Assembly (NCBI GenBank): GCA_028820325.1
Contig: JAPPJO010000135.1
Location: 1-64,000 of the forward strand
Direction: 5' to 3'
Length of the DNA stretch: 64,000 nt
Source of the DNA: Gammaproteobacteria bacterium
Lineage (GTDB): Bacteria; Gemmatimonadota; Gemmatimonadetes; Longimicrobiales; Gaopeijiaceae
Below are positions 42,265-51,335 of this stretch, piece by piece (the first letter of the stretch is position 1; the number at the start of each line of letters is the position of its first letter). The notes below the pieces were generated by a model, which made no database searches, was not told the origin of the DNA, and saw only the letters and a program-made list of their open reading frames with translations. The position numbers and the translations under genes were made by a program.

Positions 42265-42350
42265 CGGTAGGTGCCTTCCTTTGCAGGGGTGTCTAGTGTA
42301 TTCCGTATGCGTAATCCGTCTTGCGCGCACGCAAGGGAACCTAGGCTCCG

Positions 42351-43874
42351 CTACAGGAACAACTTCATCCGCTGCTCTAAGACGGTCCGGGTGAGGATGC
42401 CCGTCGCCACGAACATCTCAAGGTCGAACACCTCCTGCGCGCTGCGCCTGGGCCATTCTTCGGCGAGCCACACAAGCGTATCCGCGTCGATCAGCGCCAC
42501 GTCCGTACCCGCGCACACGGCTTTGAGCCGCCATGTGTTCGTGAGGGCGGTGTCGTCGGCCTCGGGGATGATGATGAGGAAGCATGCCACCGGGCTCACA
42601 GAGTCGCGGACATAGCGCTTGAACTGATTCAGGTGCGCCGGAGGAAAGGTGTACGCGGATTCCGAGCTTTTGTTGTCCCACATGACCACGTCGCCGGTCT
42701 TCTTGCGCCTCCCGCCCATTAGCGCGCAGCCGTCCGGGTGATCGCTGCCGCTCATGTCCATCAACTCGATGCGCAATTTTTTCTCGAACAGGTATGTCGT
42801 CCCGTCCTCGAACGCCTGCTCGATGTCCTTGTCCTTGCTGATGATTCCGTTTGCAAGCAGGTTCTCGCGGTCTCTACGAGCGAGTTCGGGAAGGTAGCTG
42901 AAGTACCGTTCACCCGCCTCCGCCTCGGGCGAGATCGCCTTCACTCTAAGGTTGTAGAAATGGCGCACGATCCGGTCGATGCGCTCTGCTTTGGTCCCGG
43001 AGACCTTCACGCCGGGAAGTGCAGAGCAGAGCTTGTGCAGGTCTTCTGACTTCAAACACGAGAGCGCAAAACTGGGCTTCACGGACGCGGACATGATGCG
43101 GTCCTTGAGTTCATTCTTGTTGTTTGCTGTTTGGGGCAGACCCTTCGCTGCCAGCACCGCGCCAAGCTGCGGAACGGTGAGCGCGTCGAGCAGTTTCCCC
43201 CACGCGTGTGAACCCAACTCCAGGTCGAGCGTTTTCATCACGGTGTGCCTGATCTCGTTAGGGATCACGTACACCGGCTCAGGCTCCATCTTGTTGCAAT
43301 AGAAGACCACACCATCGCGTTGAAGGCGTACGAGCGCCTCCCTGCACTCGCTCGGCGTGTGCAACGCGTTTCCGTGGCGCGGAAAATGGTTTAGCTGGGC
43401 GAGGACTACGCGAAACGTCAGTTCGGACAACCCGAGGATGTCACGCAGCGTGCGGAGCAGTTTGAGTTCGCGGTGGGTGATGATCTCGTCATCGAGCGCC
43501 ACGGCTAGCAAATCACGGAGGATCGCGATGTTATGGGCGTCCTCATACCTCAAGCTGTCCTCTTCCGCCGCTTTGTCGAGCACGTCCTGTTCCAAGTGCC
43601 CGAGGCTGTCTACTACGTCCTGCTCGGTCGCTGTCCAGTTCGGGCGGTTCACGAACGCCTCCAGCGTGCACGTCAGACGAATCTGATCTGCAAACCTTCC
43701 GTCGAACTGTAGCACCGACGCGATGCGCGCCGGGTCCGTGAGTTCTTCCGCGTTCCGCAAGATGATGTCGCGAAGTTGCTCCTCGTCCGACTTCGGGAAA
43801 TCCTTCGTGAAGCTGTCCACCGTCCGTTGCAGGTACAACTTCGACATGTGCTGGATTACGTCGTCGATGGTCAC
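42351..43874 (-). CDS. SAP-domain PD-(D/E)XK nuclease-like protein
   Basis: The 507-aa protein has a helical N-terminal half, SAP-like DNA-binding motifs (LTVPQLGAVLAAKGL at about 230-245 and a second candidate LHKLCSALPGVKVSGTKAER), and a C-terminal region with DGCALMGGRRKKTGDVVMWD then NKSSESAYTFP. The last fits a PD-(D/E)XK restriction-type core (acidic residue, then D-x-K). It is probably a DNA-cutting enzyme, maybe a standalone restriction-like defence nuclease. The gene is 87 bp upstream of the HNH lipoprotein gene on the same strand, so the two may be co-transcribed. Confidence 0.65.
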   Translation of the reverse strand: MTIDDVIQHMSKLYLQRTVDSFTKDFPKSDEEQLRDIILRNAEELTDPARIASVLQFDGRFADQIRLTCTLEAFVNRPNWTATEQDVVDSLGHLEQDVLDKAAEEDSLRYEDAHNIAILRDLLAVALDDEIITHRELKLLRTLRDILGLSELTFRVVLAQLNHFPRHGNALHTPSECREALVRLQRDGVVFYCNKMEPEPVYVIPNEIRHTVMKTLDLELGSHAWGKLLDALTVPQLGAVLAAKGLPQTANNKNELKDRIMSASVKPSFALSCLKSEDLHKLCSALPGVKVSGTKAERIDRIVRHFYNLRVKAISPEAEAGERYFSYLPELARRDRENLLANGIISKDKDIEQAFEDGTTYLFEKKLRIELMDMSGSDHPDGCALMGGRRKKTGDVVMWDNKSSESAYTFPPAHLNQFKRYVRDSVSPVACFLIIIPEADDTALTNTWRLKAVCAGTDVALIDADTLVWLAEEWPRRSAQEVFDLEMFVATGILTRTVLEQRMKLFL

Positions 43875-44279
43875 GGTCTCGCGGGCTCCTGTCGCTGGGC
43901 TTGGCTGAGTTCGTTAGACAACGAAGCGCCCACGGGCGATGCCCTGAGCGCTTCCACAACACAACATACGCGCCCGTACCTGACACAAGCAAGGGGAGGA
44001 TCGCGCGCTCTAGCTACAATACTGTAGTCAATATAGAAGGATTGACAAGCGGCGTTGAGCAATAGAGCTTTGGAAGCTCGCGAGTAACCACAGAAACGGG
44101 GCACCGAGTCCAGATGCTTGACCGCGCTTGACTCGATGCCCCGCCAACCCGAAAAAGGAAGCTGTCGACCGACCGGGGCTGGTCACCCCTCAACGATTCT
44201 GACGCGCCTCTTTTTCCGCGTGCTGTAGCATAGCGGGTTCGGGAGGCGTGTGCAACCCTCCGGCTAGGAGAACCTCTAA
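43875..44279. promoter_or_regulatory. Divergent promoter region with CTACA/TGTAG palindrome
   Basis: This 405-bp spacer lies between divergent genes. CTACA (44014-44018) and TGTAG (44023-44027) form a short palindrome, and TTGACA lies at 44042-44047. These are consistent with a regulated promoter but not proof. AGGAG at 44266-44270 belongs to the gene at 44280. No small gene is seen. Confidence 0.35.
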
Positions 44280-44750
44280 GTGAAGACCAAAGAACGTGTT
44301 GCAACCATTCCCATCGCCGAAGTCGAGGCCGAGATCGAGCAACTTGTCGCCAAGGCGGCAACGCTCAGAGAACAACTTCAAGCGACCGAACGCACGGCGA
44401 GAGAGAGGGAAACGCTCCTTCGCTTAATTGCCGAGCGGGGTTGGGATTCGACGGTCAATGATCTGAAAGGCGTGTCTTCGCCCGTGGCCATCGAACGCGC
44501 GCTCTCGGATGGGAGTGCGCTCACCGTACTCGAACTCCTTGGTCGCATGGAGAGACGCGGATGGACGACCAAGGCGCGAGACAAAGGGATGTGCCTTCGT
44601 TCGCTACTTCAAAGAGCCGAGGAGTTGGGCATCGTGCGTCCCGCCCCATCAGGACCGGACGGCATGAGGCGCTGGGAGGCAATTCCGCCAACAGAGAAAC
44701 CCGCGCCGACCGAAGCCGATACGGGCTCTCAGGTGACCGCCGTGGCGTGA
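44280..44750 (+). CDS. Coiled-coil winged-helix-like protein
   Basis: The 156-aa protein starts at GTG 44280 after AGGAG. An N-terminal coiled coil (AEVEAEIEQLVAKAATLREQ) precedes a winged-helix-like part (ALTVLELLGRMERRGWTTKA, LRSLLQRAEELGIVRPAPSG). It may regulate the transposon or bind DNA as an accessory of the transposase that follows 92 bp later. Confidence 0.55.
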   Translation: MKTKERVATIPIAEVEAEIEQLVAKAATLREQLQATERTARERETLLRLIAERGWDSTVNDLKGVSSPVAIERALSDGSALTVLELLGRMERRGWTTKARDKGMCLRSLLQRAEELGIVRPAPSGPDGMRRWEAIPPTEKPAPTEADTGSQVTAVA

Positions 44751-44842
44751 CTCGCACGAAACCTTCAACCCCTTGCAGGAAAACAAGTTATGCAGTATTT
44801 TCAGGTTAAGCATGAAGCAGTAGCAAGTGCGGGAGTTGACAG

Positions 44843-45808
44843 ATGAAGGGCGGCAGCGAGGATCAGATCAGCCTTCTCGAACTGATGGAGCGCTATCCCG
44901 ACGAAGCGGCAGCGCGGAAGTTCTTCGAGGATTCAATTTGGCCAAGCGGCAAGCGTTGTTGCTCGCGCTGCGGGAGCCTCCGCACCTTCCGGGTCAGCCA
45001 TCCCACCATGCCCTATAAGTGTACCGATTGTCGGCGCTACTTCTCCATCAGAACGGGCACGGTCCTCGAATCGAGCAACCTACCGCTTCGCAAGTGGTTG
45101 GTCGCGATTCACCTCGAACTTGACCACCCAAAAGGCCTGTCATCGCCGCAGGTTGCGAAGTCGATAGGTATCACACAATCGACCTCTTGGCACCTGGGTC
45201 ACCGCATCCGGGAAGCTCTCGCCCAGGAAGGCAAGGGCGAGCGCTTCGACGGCCCGGTCGAGGTAGATGAAACATTCGTCGGCGGCAAGAAAAAGAACAT
45301 GTCGAAGGAAAGGCGTGAGAAGTATCGCGGTCGGGGAACGATTGGAAAAACACCAATCGCGGGAATGCTTGATCGCGCGACAGGCAGGGTGTCGGCAGAG
45401 GTTGTGCCGGACACGACCAAGGACACGTTACAGCGTTTCGTACTTGAGCGCATCAAGCCGGGCGTGACAGTTGTTTTCACGGATGAACTGAAGGCCTATA
45501 TCGGACTACCGAACCACAAGTCCGTGAATCACAGCGCGTTTGAGTTCGTGAGAGGTGACGTTCACACGAACTCGTTAGAGAGTTTTTGGGCCGGCATCAA
45601 GCGCAGTTTCAAGGGCGTTTATCACAAGTGGAGCCGACGGCACTTGCAGCGTTACATCGACGAACATGTCGGTCGCTTCAATCTTCGCGGTCTCGGCACG
45701 ATCGCCAAGATGGAGCGGCTCGCGTCGTTGATGGTCGGGACGCGGCTCAAGTACGACGATCTCGTGGGCAAGAGCCCACAAGCTGCTCGCGCACCGGGGG
45801 CAGGCTAG
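44843..45808 (+). CDS. IS1595-family (ISXO2-like) transposase
   Basis: The 321-aa protein has the N-terminal zinc ribbon (CSRCGS, YKCTDCRRYFS), a helix-turn-helix (VAKSIGITQSTSWHLGHRIR) and the ISXO2-like DDE domain: Asp142 in VEVDETFVGG, Asp214 in FTDELKAY and HTNSLESFW with Asn243 and Glu246. The reading frame is complete. It is the only intact transposase in the 19.2-kb element, whose 8-bp duplication and GGG ends fit this family, so it most likely moved the element. A hairpin terminator follows. Confidence 0.92.
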   Translation: MKGGSEDQISLLELMERYPDEAAARKFFEDSIWPSGKRCCSRCGSLRTFRVSHPTMPYKCTDCRRYFSIRTGTVLESSNLPLRKWLVAIHLELDHPKGLSSPQVAKSIGITQSTSWHLGHRIREALAQEGKGERFDGPVEVDETFVGGKKKNMSKERREKYRGRGTIGKTPIAGMLDRATGRVSAEVVPDTTKDTLQRFVLERIKPGVTVVFTDELKAYIGLPNHKSVNHSAFEFVRGDVHTNSLESFWAGIKRSFKGVYHKWSRRHLQRYIDEHVGRFNLRGLGTIAKMERLASLMVGTRLKYDDLVGKSPQAARAPGAG

Positions 45809-45825
45809 TTTTCGCCTTCACGGTC

Positions 45826-45863
45826 AGAAGCCCTCTTCCGCACGCGGACGGGAGAGGGCTTCT
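45826..45863 (+). terminator. Hairpin after the transposase gene
   Basis: AGAAGCCCTCT (45826-45836) pairs perfectly with AGAGGGCTTCT (45853-45863) 18 bp after the transposase stop. No long T-run follows, so it may terminate only partly. Confidence 0.6.
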
Positions 45864-45883
45864 TGGTGACCGCCTAAGGTCAT

Positions 45884-45899
45884 CCTATAAAGTTATAGG
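45884..45899. repeat. CCTATAAAGTTATAGG near-palindrome, copy 1
   Basis: This 16-bp near-palindrome (CCTATAA / TTATAGG) lies 75 bp after the intact IS1595 transposase gene. It recurs exactly at 51332-51347 beside the decayed IS1595 transposase. It could be a transposase-related site or an old element end. Confidence 0.6.
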
Positions 45900-45900
45900 C

Positions 45901-46047
45901 TCAAGACTTGGACTCGTCCTCAGCCAGCTTCTTCTGCGCAGCGCGCACCTTCGGATTGCGGTTGCGGAGTAGCGCCCTTGCTGCCGACTTCAACTTCGTG
46001 TCGTCGTGGCGCGGACCTGTGGTTGGAGGGTCGTGGCGTTTGCTCAT
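45901..46047 (-). CDS. 48-aa basic protein
   Basis: The frame MSKRHDPPTTGPRHDDTKLK then SAARALLRNRNPKVRAAQKK is open from ATG 46047 to TGA at 45901. It is basic and likely helical or DNA/RNA-binding. Only a weak ribosome binding site is seen. It is plausible as one of the tiny genes typical of this element. Confidence 0.4.
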   Translation of the reverse strand: MSKRHDPPTTGPRHDDTKLKSAARALLRNRNPKVRAAQKKLAEDESKS

Positions 46048-46326
46048 GTGGTGGAAGCCCCTGTTGTAATGAAACCCTTCAACAAATATAGCCTCTGCTG
46101 CTGGCAGTGTAAAGCAGGATGCCTCCCCCCAGCTTCCAGGTAGCCGACAATCCCCCGGATGGCGTGTGATCTCTTCGTGCGCTTGTACAAGTTACGCGCC
46201 CGTGCTACGTTCGATGTGGCAACGAGCATGCAGGAGACCTGAGTCGGGTCACCTGCTGAATACAAGAGCCTTACGGACCAAGCGAGCGTCTGATCAACGC
46301 AAGCTGGGCGAATAGGCAGGAGCTTT

Positions 46327-46386
46327 CCCGCTTCTCCTGCGTGTTGGTTGCCAAGGCCCGGCACCCATGTGCACAGGAGAAGCGGG
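46327..46386 (+). promoter_or_regulatory. RBS-sequestering hairpin
   Basis: CCCGCTTCTCCTG (46327-46339) is the perfect reverse complement of CAGGAGAAGCGGG (46374-46386). The second arm contains the whole AGGAG ribosome binding site and ends one base before the ATG at 46387. In mRNA this 13-bp stem would hide the ribosome binding site, so translation should depend on something that opens it. Confidence 0.6.
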
Positions 46387-47253
46387 ATGAGGACGTTACG
46401 CTATGCGGCGTGCGCAGCATTTTTCATGCTTGCGTGCGAGGAAGAGATCCTCCCGGCACCGGATCTTTACGCGCCGCCGTTGCAGGTGATGGCACCTGAG
46501 CCGGTGCGGGATGTGCGGATCGGTGACACGGTCGAGATCGCGACTCCGCACGTAGAGGGTGGTACGCCGCGGTACACGTGGACGTACAGCACGGACGTGG
46601 ACTCGTACTACCTGCACATCGTGGACACGGACCCGCTCAGGGTGTACGCGAGCGACGGCGGTTGGCCGAGGATCACCGCAGCCGTGAACGATGCGAACGG
46701 GAAAGCCGACACGGTGGAGATCGAGGAACGGTTGATCCCGCAGTCGCCGGTTGAGGGGCGCTGGCATATGCTGCACACTATCGACGCGGACACGGTCGAG
46801 CTATGGCTAGACCTGATGCCGGGCCATCCGTGGTGCTCGCAAGCGCCTATGTGGAGCCGCTGTGTATCGGACAACTGCTCGACGATGAGCGACGGCTATC
46901 CGGACATCTTCCCGTGTCCGCAGCGCAGTTTCAACATCGGCGGACAAGTGAAGTGGCGCGTAGGCGACAACGAGGCGTTGTGGCCGGATCCGTTCAAGTG
47001 GCTGCCGTGGCCGCGCAACAACTTCGTGACGTGGCTACGTGAGCCGAACATCGTGTTGAACGTCGGCGTGCCTCAAGAACTCGGCATCTGCGCGCGCGGG
47101 ACGTATGCGACGTTCGAGGGCAGCGTGAGCGAAGACCGCCAGACGATGACCGTCAACGCTTCCTACAACTGCGACTACGTCCACATAGGCGTACCCGCAC
47201 CTTGGAACCCATCAGGGACCTTCACTCTCCATCGCCAAGAGATCCCAAGATGA
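46387..47253 (+). CDS. Exported lipoprotein of unknown function
   Basis: The 288-aa protein has a lipoprotein signal ending FFMLACEEE. A beta-rich domain (VRIGDTVEIATPHVEGGTPR, TWTYSTDVDSYYLHIVD) resembling a PKD/Ig-like fold follows, then a C-terminal part with conserved-looking cysteines (SRCVSDNCSTM, IFPCPQRSFNIGG). It is the second exported lipoprotein in the transposon. A hairpin over its start (46327-46386) and a terminator after it suggest it is an independently regulated unit. Confidence 0.6.
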   Translation: MRTLRYAACAAFFMLACEEEILPAPDLYAPPLQVMAPEPVRDVRIGDTVEIATPHVEGGTPRYTWTYSTDVDSYYLHIVDTDPLRVYASDGGWPRITAAVNDANGKADTVEIEERLIPQSPVEGRWHMLHTIDADTVELWLDLMPGHPWCSQAPMWSRCVSDNCSTMSDGYPDIFPCPQRSFNIGGQVKWRVGDNEALWPDPFKWLPWPRNNFVTWLREPNIVLNVGVPQELGICARGTYATFEGSVSEDRQTMTVNASYNCDYVHIGVPAPWNPSGTFTLHRQEIPR

Positions 47254-47293
47254 CACGCGTTACCTGCTTGGCTACCCGATAACCCCCTAAGCA

Positions 47294-47326
47294 CCGCGAA
47301 ATCGCGACTGAGCAGCGATTTCGCGG
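47294..47326 (+). terminator. Strong hairpin after the lipoprotein gene
   Basis: CCGCGAAATCGC (47294-47305) pairs perfectly with GCGATTTCGCGG (47315-47326), followed by CTTTCTG. A 12-bp stem with a 9-nt loop just after the stop is a likely terminator. Confidence 0.7.
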
Positions 47327-47398
47327 CTTTCTGTGGCTGACACGGACGCCCCCAGCAAGGAGCACCGGACCCATGACGAGCGAGCCCGGTCCACGGTC

Positions 47399-48028
47399 AT
47401 GAACGGCAAGGATGGCCGTCACATGATGGCACTCTGTCCGCGCTGTAACGCGCGACACCCGCCCGTCGTCGTGGAACCAGGGCAGTTACGCCCGCTGCGC
47501 GGCACGGAGTTAGACGCGACCGAGACGCGGGAGCTAAAGCAGCACATCGCCGAGATGCTGCGCCATCGTATGCCCTATGCCTTCCTGGGCCTCGAAGAGT
47601 TCAGAGAGATCACGCGCTGGAAACTCGGACGCCAGTTGAAGCGCGTGCCACAACTTGAGCAACTGACCGAGGAGCTAGTTAGAGGCGTCACGGAGGCAGC
47701 GTTCAATCTGCATGCCGCCCACAAACCGTCAGACGCCGTTGCTGCGAGCGTATGCGTCGGTGTGCTTACGAGCCTACCGGGTGTCGGCGTACCCGTGGCA
47801 TCTGCGGTGCTCGCGCTGACGTTCCCGCAAGCCTACTGCGTCGTAGACTTCCGTGGCTGGCGTGCGCTCTTCGGCGAGGACCGGCGAGCGTTCACGACCA
47901 ACCATTACCTCGCGTATCGTACGGCTGTGGACTGCATAGCGCACATGCTGGATTGGTCCGTTCAGGAGACCGACCACGCCCTGTGGGAGCTTGACCGGAG
48001 GCAGGGGACCCGTGATAAGACTATCTAG
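47399..48028 (+). CDS. Helix-hairpin-helix protein
   Basis: About 209 aa from ATG 47399; a GTG at 47333 is open but sits right after the terminator. After CPRCNARHPP the main part contains LTSLPGVGVPVASAVLALTF then CVVDFRGWRALFG, a helix-hairpin-helix plus conserved Asp like the HhH-GPD DNA glycosylase fold. It may remove or recognise modified bases. It overlaps the convergent OLD gene by 4 bp. Confidence 0.6.
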   Translation: MNGKDGRHMMALCPRCNARHPPVVVEPGQLRPLRGTELDATETRELKQHIAEMLRHRMPYAFLGLEEFREITRWKLGRQLKRVPQLEQLTEELVRGVTEAAFNLHAAHKPSDAVAASVCVGVLTSLPGVGVPVASAVLALTFPQAYCVVDFRGWRALFGEDRRAFTTNHYLAYRTAVDCIAHMLDWSVQETDHALWELDRRQGTRDKTI

Positions 48029-49803
48029 GCCTTTGTCAGTCTAGCGTTCATCGCCGTGAACAAACGGCTGGCACGGTCAAGCACAACGTCGTCTGCTCCC
48101 CCATTTTCGGCCCAAGACGAGACTAGATGTCGCGCGACCGTCGCTTTCCATGCGTCCGGCAAGGTGATACCTGCCCGAGCAGCAGCATCCTTGATCCTGC
48201 TCGGCAAACTACTTAGCTGGCCATCATGCCCGTCTAGCTGGATTTCTGCACCAGTTATGGCTCGAAGCGCTCGCAGCACCAACTCCTCACCGACCAGATC
48301 CTCTATCTCGACTTCCTCCCCGGTCCGGCCCAACACCTCATCAAGCATGAGGACGCTTGACTCGTGGGTTGCATACAACTCTTTTAACAGTGCGTCTCTG
48401 CGCGCTCGCCCGGCGTCGTCGGCATCTAGGATCACCAAAGCGCGCGCGTCCTGCCCCAAGAAGAGCGATGCTATGTGCCCCACGTATTTCGTGCCACCGC
48501 ACGGAGTGACGTACACGTCATCAGGAAGTGCTTCTCGACCTGACGCCGCACATTGCTGAGACAGCGCTTGCAAGTAGAAGAAATCGGTCAGTCCTTCCAC
48601 CAACACGTTCTTCTGGTGTCGAAAGAGTCCCTTCATGATAGCGTAACCGGCGGCCGCTTGAAGCGGGAAAACCGTTTCTCTGTCCGTCGGCCAGGTGTCA
48701 GCGCTGACTTGTGATTGCCCGTGCTCGTCATCTACGACCGCGCGCACTCGATGCAGATTGTCGCCGTCGATCATGAAGGGAGAGTGCGTTGTGTACAAAA
48801 TCTGGTTTGTTTCAACGAGTTTGTCGAAAAACAAGAGCAATTCTTGCTGCGCAGTGGGATGCAAGTGTAGACCCGGTTCATCGAGCAAGAGGACCGCATC
48901 CTTGTGGCCGTGATCGGATTCAACTAAGAATACAAGGTAGAACGAGAAGAACCATTGGAAGCCCTTGCTGCGCTGCTCTAGTTCTATCGGGGCACCCGCC
49001 TTGGAATCCGAAGTCCAGATGCGGAAATATGAGCCATCGGCTTGGTATCTTATTCGGTGTTCACGCTGCTCCTTATACCATTCTGAGAACCGCGTGCTTA
49101 TGTCTCTTGATGCGGAACTGAGAAGAATCGCACGCCGTTCCTTCTGTTGCTGGTGCTCAGCCTGCCCGCCGGCCTCTGCGCCCAGTGTATGGAGTTCAGC
49201 AGGATCAAGGTGAACATGCTCGAACATGGCGTTGATCGTTCGCACACGGGGGTCATGGGGATTGTGCGCTAGTTCGGAGAGGAACGTTGGCAGCCAGATA
49301 GCGCTATCCAAAACGCCATAACTCTCAAAGTAGATGAAGACGGGAAGGTGTTTTTCAACCAAGTCGTCTACTTCCAGTTCACCAATTTCGTCAAGCGAGC
49401 CGATGTCAACTGTGAACTTGACCGGATAGGAAACGCTAAGCTGCCCGTCGTAATAACGAGTCACCTCGATGTTCTCTGGGGCGTCCATCTCTGTTTCTGC
49501 TAGAGCGAGCAATTCATCTAATTCTGCACAGAATTGGGCAGAAGGAGCAAATCTTACCGAGCAAACTGGCCAGTCACGGCTGTCTGGAGACCTGACGTAC
49601 TCCCGCGTGTATCGGTGGCGTGGGAACTCGCGCTGTGCGTCGTACGGGTTTTCTGTTGCGGGGTTGAACTTGTGCAAAGCTTGTAGCAGAGAGCTTTTGC
49701 CTGATTCGTTCCGGCCTACAAGAGCTGTCACCTTGTGTAGCGGTATCCATCCGCTGTCGTCGATACTACGGAAGTTCTGAATGCGGAAGTGGGTTGCCCT
49801 CAT
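48025..49803 (-). CDS. OLD-family ATPase/TOPRIM nuclease
   Basis: The 592-aa protein has an SMC/OLD-type ATPase with Walker A GRNESGKSS (30-38) and signature/Walker B VLLLDEPGLHLHP (about 305-320), then a TOPRIM nuclease: LVEGLTDFFYLQALS (about 400) and LVILDADDAG (about 450). OLD nucleases act in phage exclusion and, as GajA, in Gabija with a helicase partner. No GajB-like gene is next to it, so it is a stand-alone OLD. It is the clearest defence gene in the transposon. Confidence 0.88.
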   Translation of the reverse strand: MRATHFRIQNFRSIDDSGWIPLHKVTALVGRNESGKSSLLQALHKFNPATENPYDAQREFPRHRYTREYVRSPDSRDWPVCSVRFAPSAQFCAELDELLALAETEMDAPENIEVTRYYDGQLSVSYPVKFTVDIGSLDEIGELEVDDLVEKHLPVFIYFESYGVLDSAIWLPTFLSELAHNPHDPRVRTINAMFEHVHLDPAELHTLGAEAGGQAEHQQQKERRAILLSSASRDISTRFSEWYKEQREHRIRYQADGSYFRIWTSDSKAGAPIELEQRSKGFQWFFSFYLVFLVESDHGHKDAVLLLDEPGLHLHPTAQQELLLFFDKLVETNQILYTTHSPFMIDGDNLHRVRAVVDDEHGQSQVSADTWPTDRETVFPLQAAAGYAIMKGLFRHQKNVLVEGLTDFFYLQALSQQCAASGREALPDDVYVTPCGGTKYVGHIASLFLGQDARALVILDADDAGRARRDALLKELYATHESSVLMLDEVLGRTGEEVEIEDLVGEELVLRALRAITGAEIQLDGHDGQLSSLPSRIKDAAARAGITLPDAWKATVARHLVSSWAENGGADDVVLDRASRLFTAMNARLTKA

Positions 49804-49957
49804 CTTCTGGTCACTCCGTTGGAGTTAGTGGTAGCCACGAAACTTGTAGGGTAAGGCCGCCAAGTCGTTGGGGCCACATCTTTACATGCTTTGCTTCGCC
49901 GGGTAGTTTTTTGCAACGAGAGAGCATTGGGAGTGATTCTGTGAAGGGTATCTGCCC

Positions 49958-50383
49958 ATGAGCGATGATAACAAGATCGCTGGAGCATCTCACGACTTGG
50001 TGCATGAACAGGCATATCTCGTATCACGGGGCGTGAGACCGTTGGCGTTGATCGGGACGATTCCGGTTTCGAGTGAGTGGTGCGTCACGCGCACGAAGAC
50101 CCAACTCATGGAGGTCAGGACATGTGGAGCAGCGGAACGCGAGCCCATTCCGGTTGTCATGATTCGTGGTGACCTGTCATGCGCCGACGTTGGTTTCGCC
50201 GCCCGCTCCTGGGTTGTGGACTTGCTGAAATGGCTGGACGGACACGCGCCCACGAAGCAGACCAACCGAGTTCTCGGCCTCCTCCTCGGCTACTCGCCCG
50301 ATGCGATTGCGGCCCTGGAGGAGGCCGAGTCTGGCTTCCGATTCAGTACCCGGGATTCGTGGCCCGAACCAGCGTCCAAGTGA
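49958..50383 (+). CDS. Hypothetical protein
   Basis: The 141-aa protein (HEQAYLVSRGVRPLALIGTI, PIPVVMIRGDLSCADVGFAA, DLLKWLDGHAPTKQTNRVLG) is divergent from the OLD gene across a 154-bp spacer. No motif or family is recognised. It could be an accessory of the OLD gene given the shared promoter region. Confidence 0.5.
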   Translation: MSDDNKIAGASHDLVHEQAYLVSRGVRPLALIGTIPVSSEWCVTRTKTQLMEVRTCGAAEREPIPVVMIRGDLSCADVGFAARSWVVDLLKWLDGHAPTKQTNRVLGLLLGYSPDAIAALEEAESGFRFSTRDSWPEPASK

Positions 50384-50695
50384 CCGCATGTCTTCCGCGC
50401 TGGCAAGGGGGAAACGTATCGCCTTTGCTCAACGCGATCTCCACCCTGTGGACACACGCGGATCGGTAGATGCCTGATTGGGAACACTTGTATCCGGTGC
50501 TTGATGCCATCTTTAGCCACCCTCCTCGTTGGTGCTGTTAGGTTAATCGCGGACGCGTCGCGCCCCTACGTTATCAGGGTTTGATGAGGCCTGTAAAGGA
50601 CCAGTGTTGTCCAACGACGTATGAGCCTGAAGGGGGTGGGGTTTCCAACGAGGTGTGAGCCTCACGGCGGGGGCGCAGCGATCCAGGAGGCGCCT
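50384..50695. other. Spacer with short repeats
   Basis: No gene is seen. TCCAACGA recurs at about 50608 and 50645, and the second copy (CCAACGAG) pairs with CTCGTTGG at about 50695-50702. This arrangement may be the end of a decayed insertion sequence belonging to the fragment that follows. Confidence 0.35.
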
Positions 50696-50699
50696 CTCG

Positions 50700-50895
50700 T
50701 TGGACAAGATCCGGACCGACGACCAGATGCGCGCCTTCGTGGAGGGCGCCGCGCTGGCCGAGATCCCCCCTCGACCAGGACGGGACCTACGCCCTCATCG
50801 CCAACGCCCGGGAGCGGGTCTCCTACCCCCGCCTGTGCAAGGCCGGCAAAGGCGCCGTCCCCAACATCACCCAGCACTTCCTCATGCTCCTCTTG
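50700..50895 (+). pseudogene. Integrase-type transposase N-terminal fragment
   Basis: The frame DKIRTDDQMRAFVEGAALAE, then after a one-base shift at a C-run (50763-50769) DQDGTYALIANARERVSYPR and LCKAGKGAV, resembles the N-terminal helical region of integrase-type (IS481-like) transposases. Only about 60 codons survive. Assignment is by pattern and uncertain. Confidence 0.45.
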
Positions 50896-50937
50896 GTGGC
50901 ATGGCGCGTTTCGCGCATCTCTGACAACGCAGCCCCC

Positions 50938-51335
50938 CTAAACAGCCCTAACCTGCCTATCGTTCTCAGCGATCAGATCGCGGTACGTGAGCCGCTTGCC
51001 CTCCAGCCCCGGATCAGGGCACGCATCTGGTCGATGGTATCCATGGACTTGACGTTCTCCCTGCCCGCGAACTCGTTCTTTCGACCCGTTCGTGTGCGCC
51101 ATGCCACGGACGTACTGGCCGACCGAGTGCTTCACCGTCCCATGCGGCCGGTCTGTACTTTTATAGCGCTCGTGTCGTCCGTGTAGAGTTGGGCACCCGG
51201 AACCGCGTGCTCGTCCACGAAGCCGCCCAGCGTCTCGGCGTCCAGATGGTCCACCACGCGCGCTGCTACCGAGTCCGTGTCGCGGTCCTTGAGGCGAGGC
51301 CGACGACCGGCTGCTTGCTCAACGGCCCGCCCCTA
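50938..51335 (-). pseudogene. Decayed second IS1595-family transposase
   Basis: Minus-strand pieces read LKDRDTDSVAARVVDHLDAE and TLGGFVDEHAVPGAQLYTDD. In another frame they continue KHSVGQYVRGMAHTNG and LEGKRLTYRDLIAENDRQ. These are the middle and end of the ISXO2-like DDE domain, but the glutamate region after HTNG is lost and several frame changes are present. It differs from the intact transposase, so it derives from another IS1595-type element. Confidence 0.75.
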
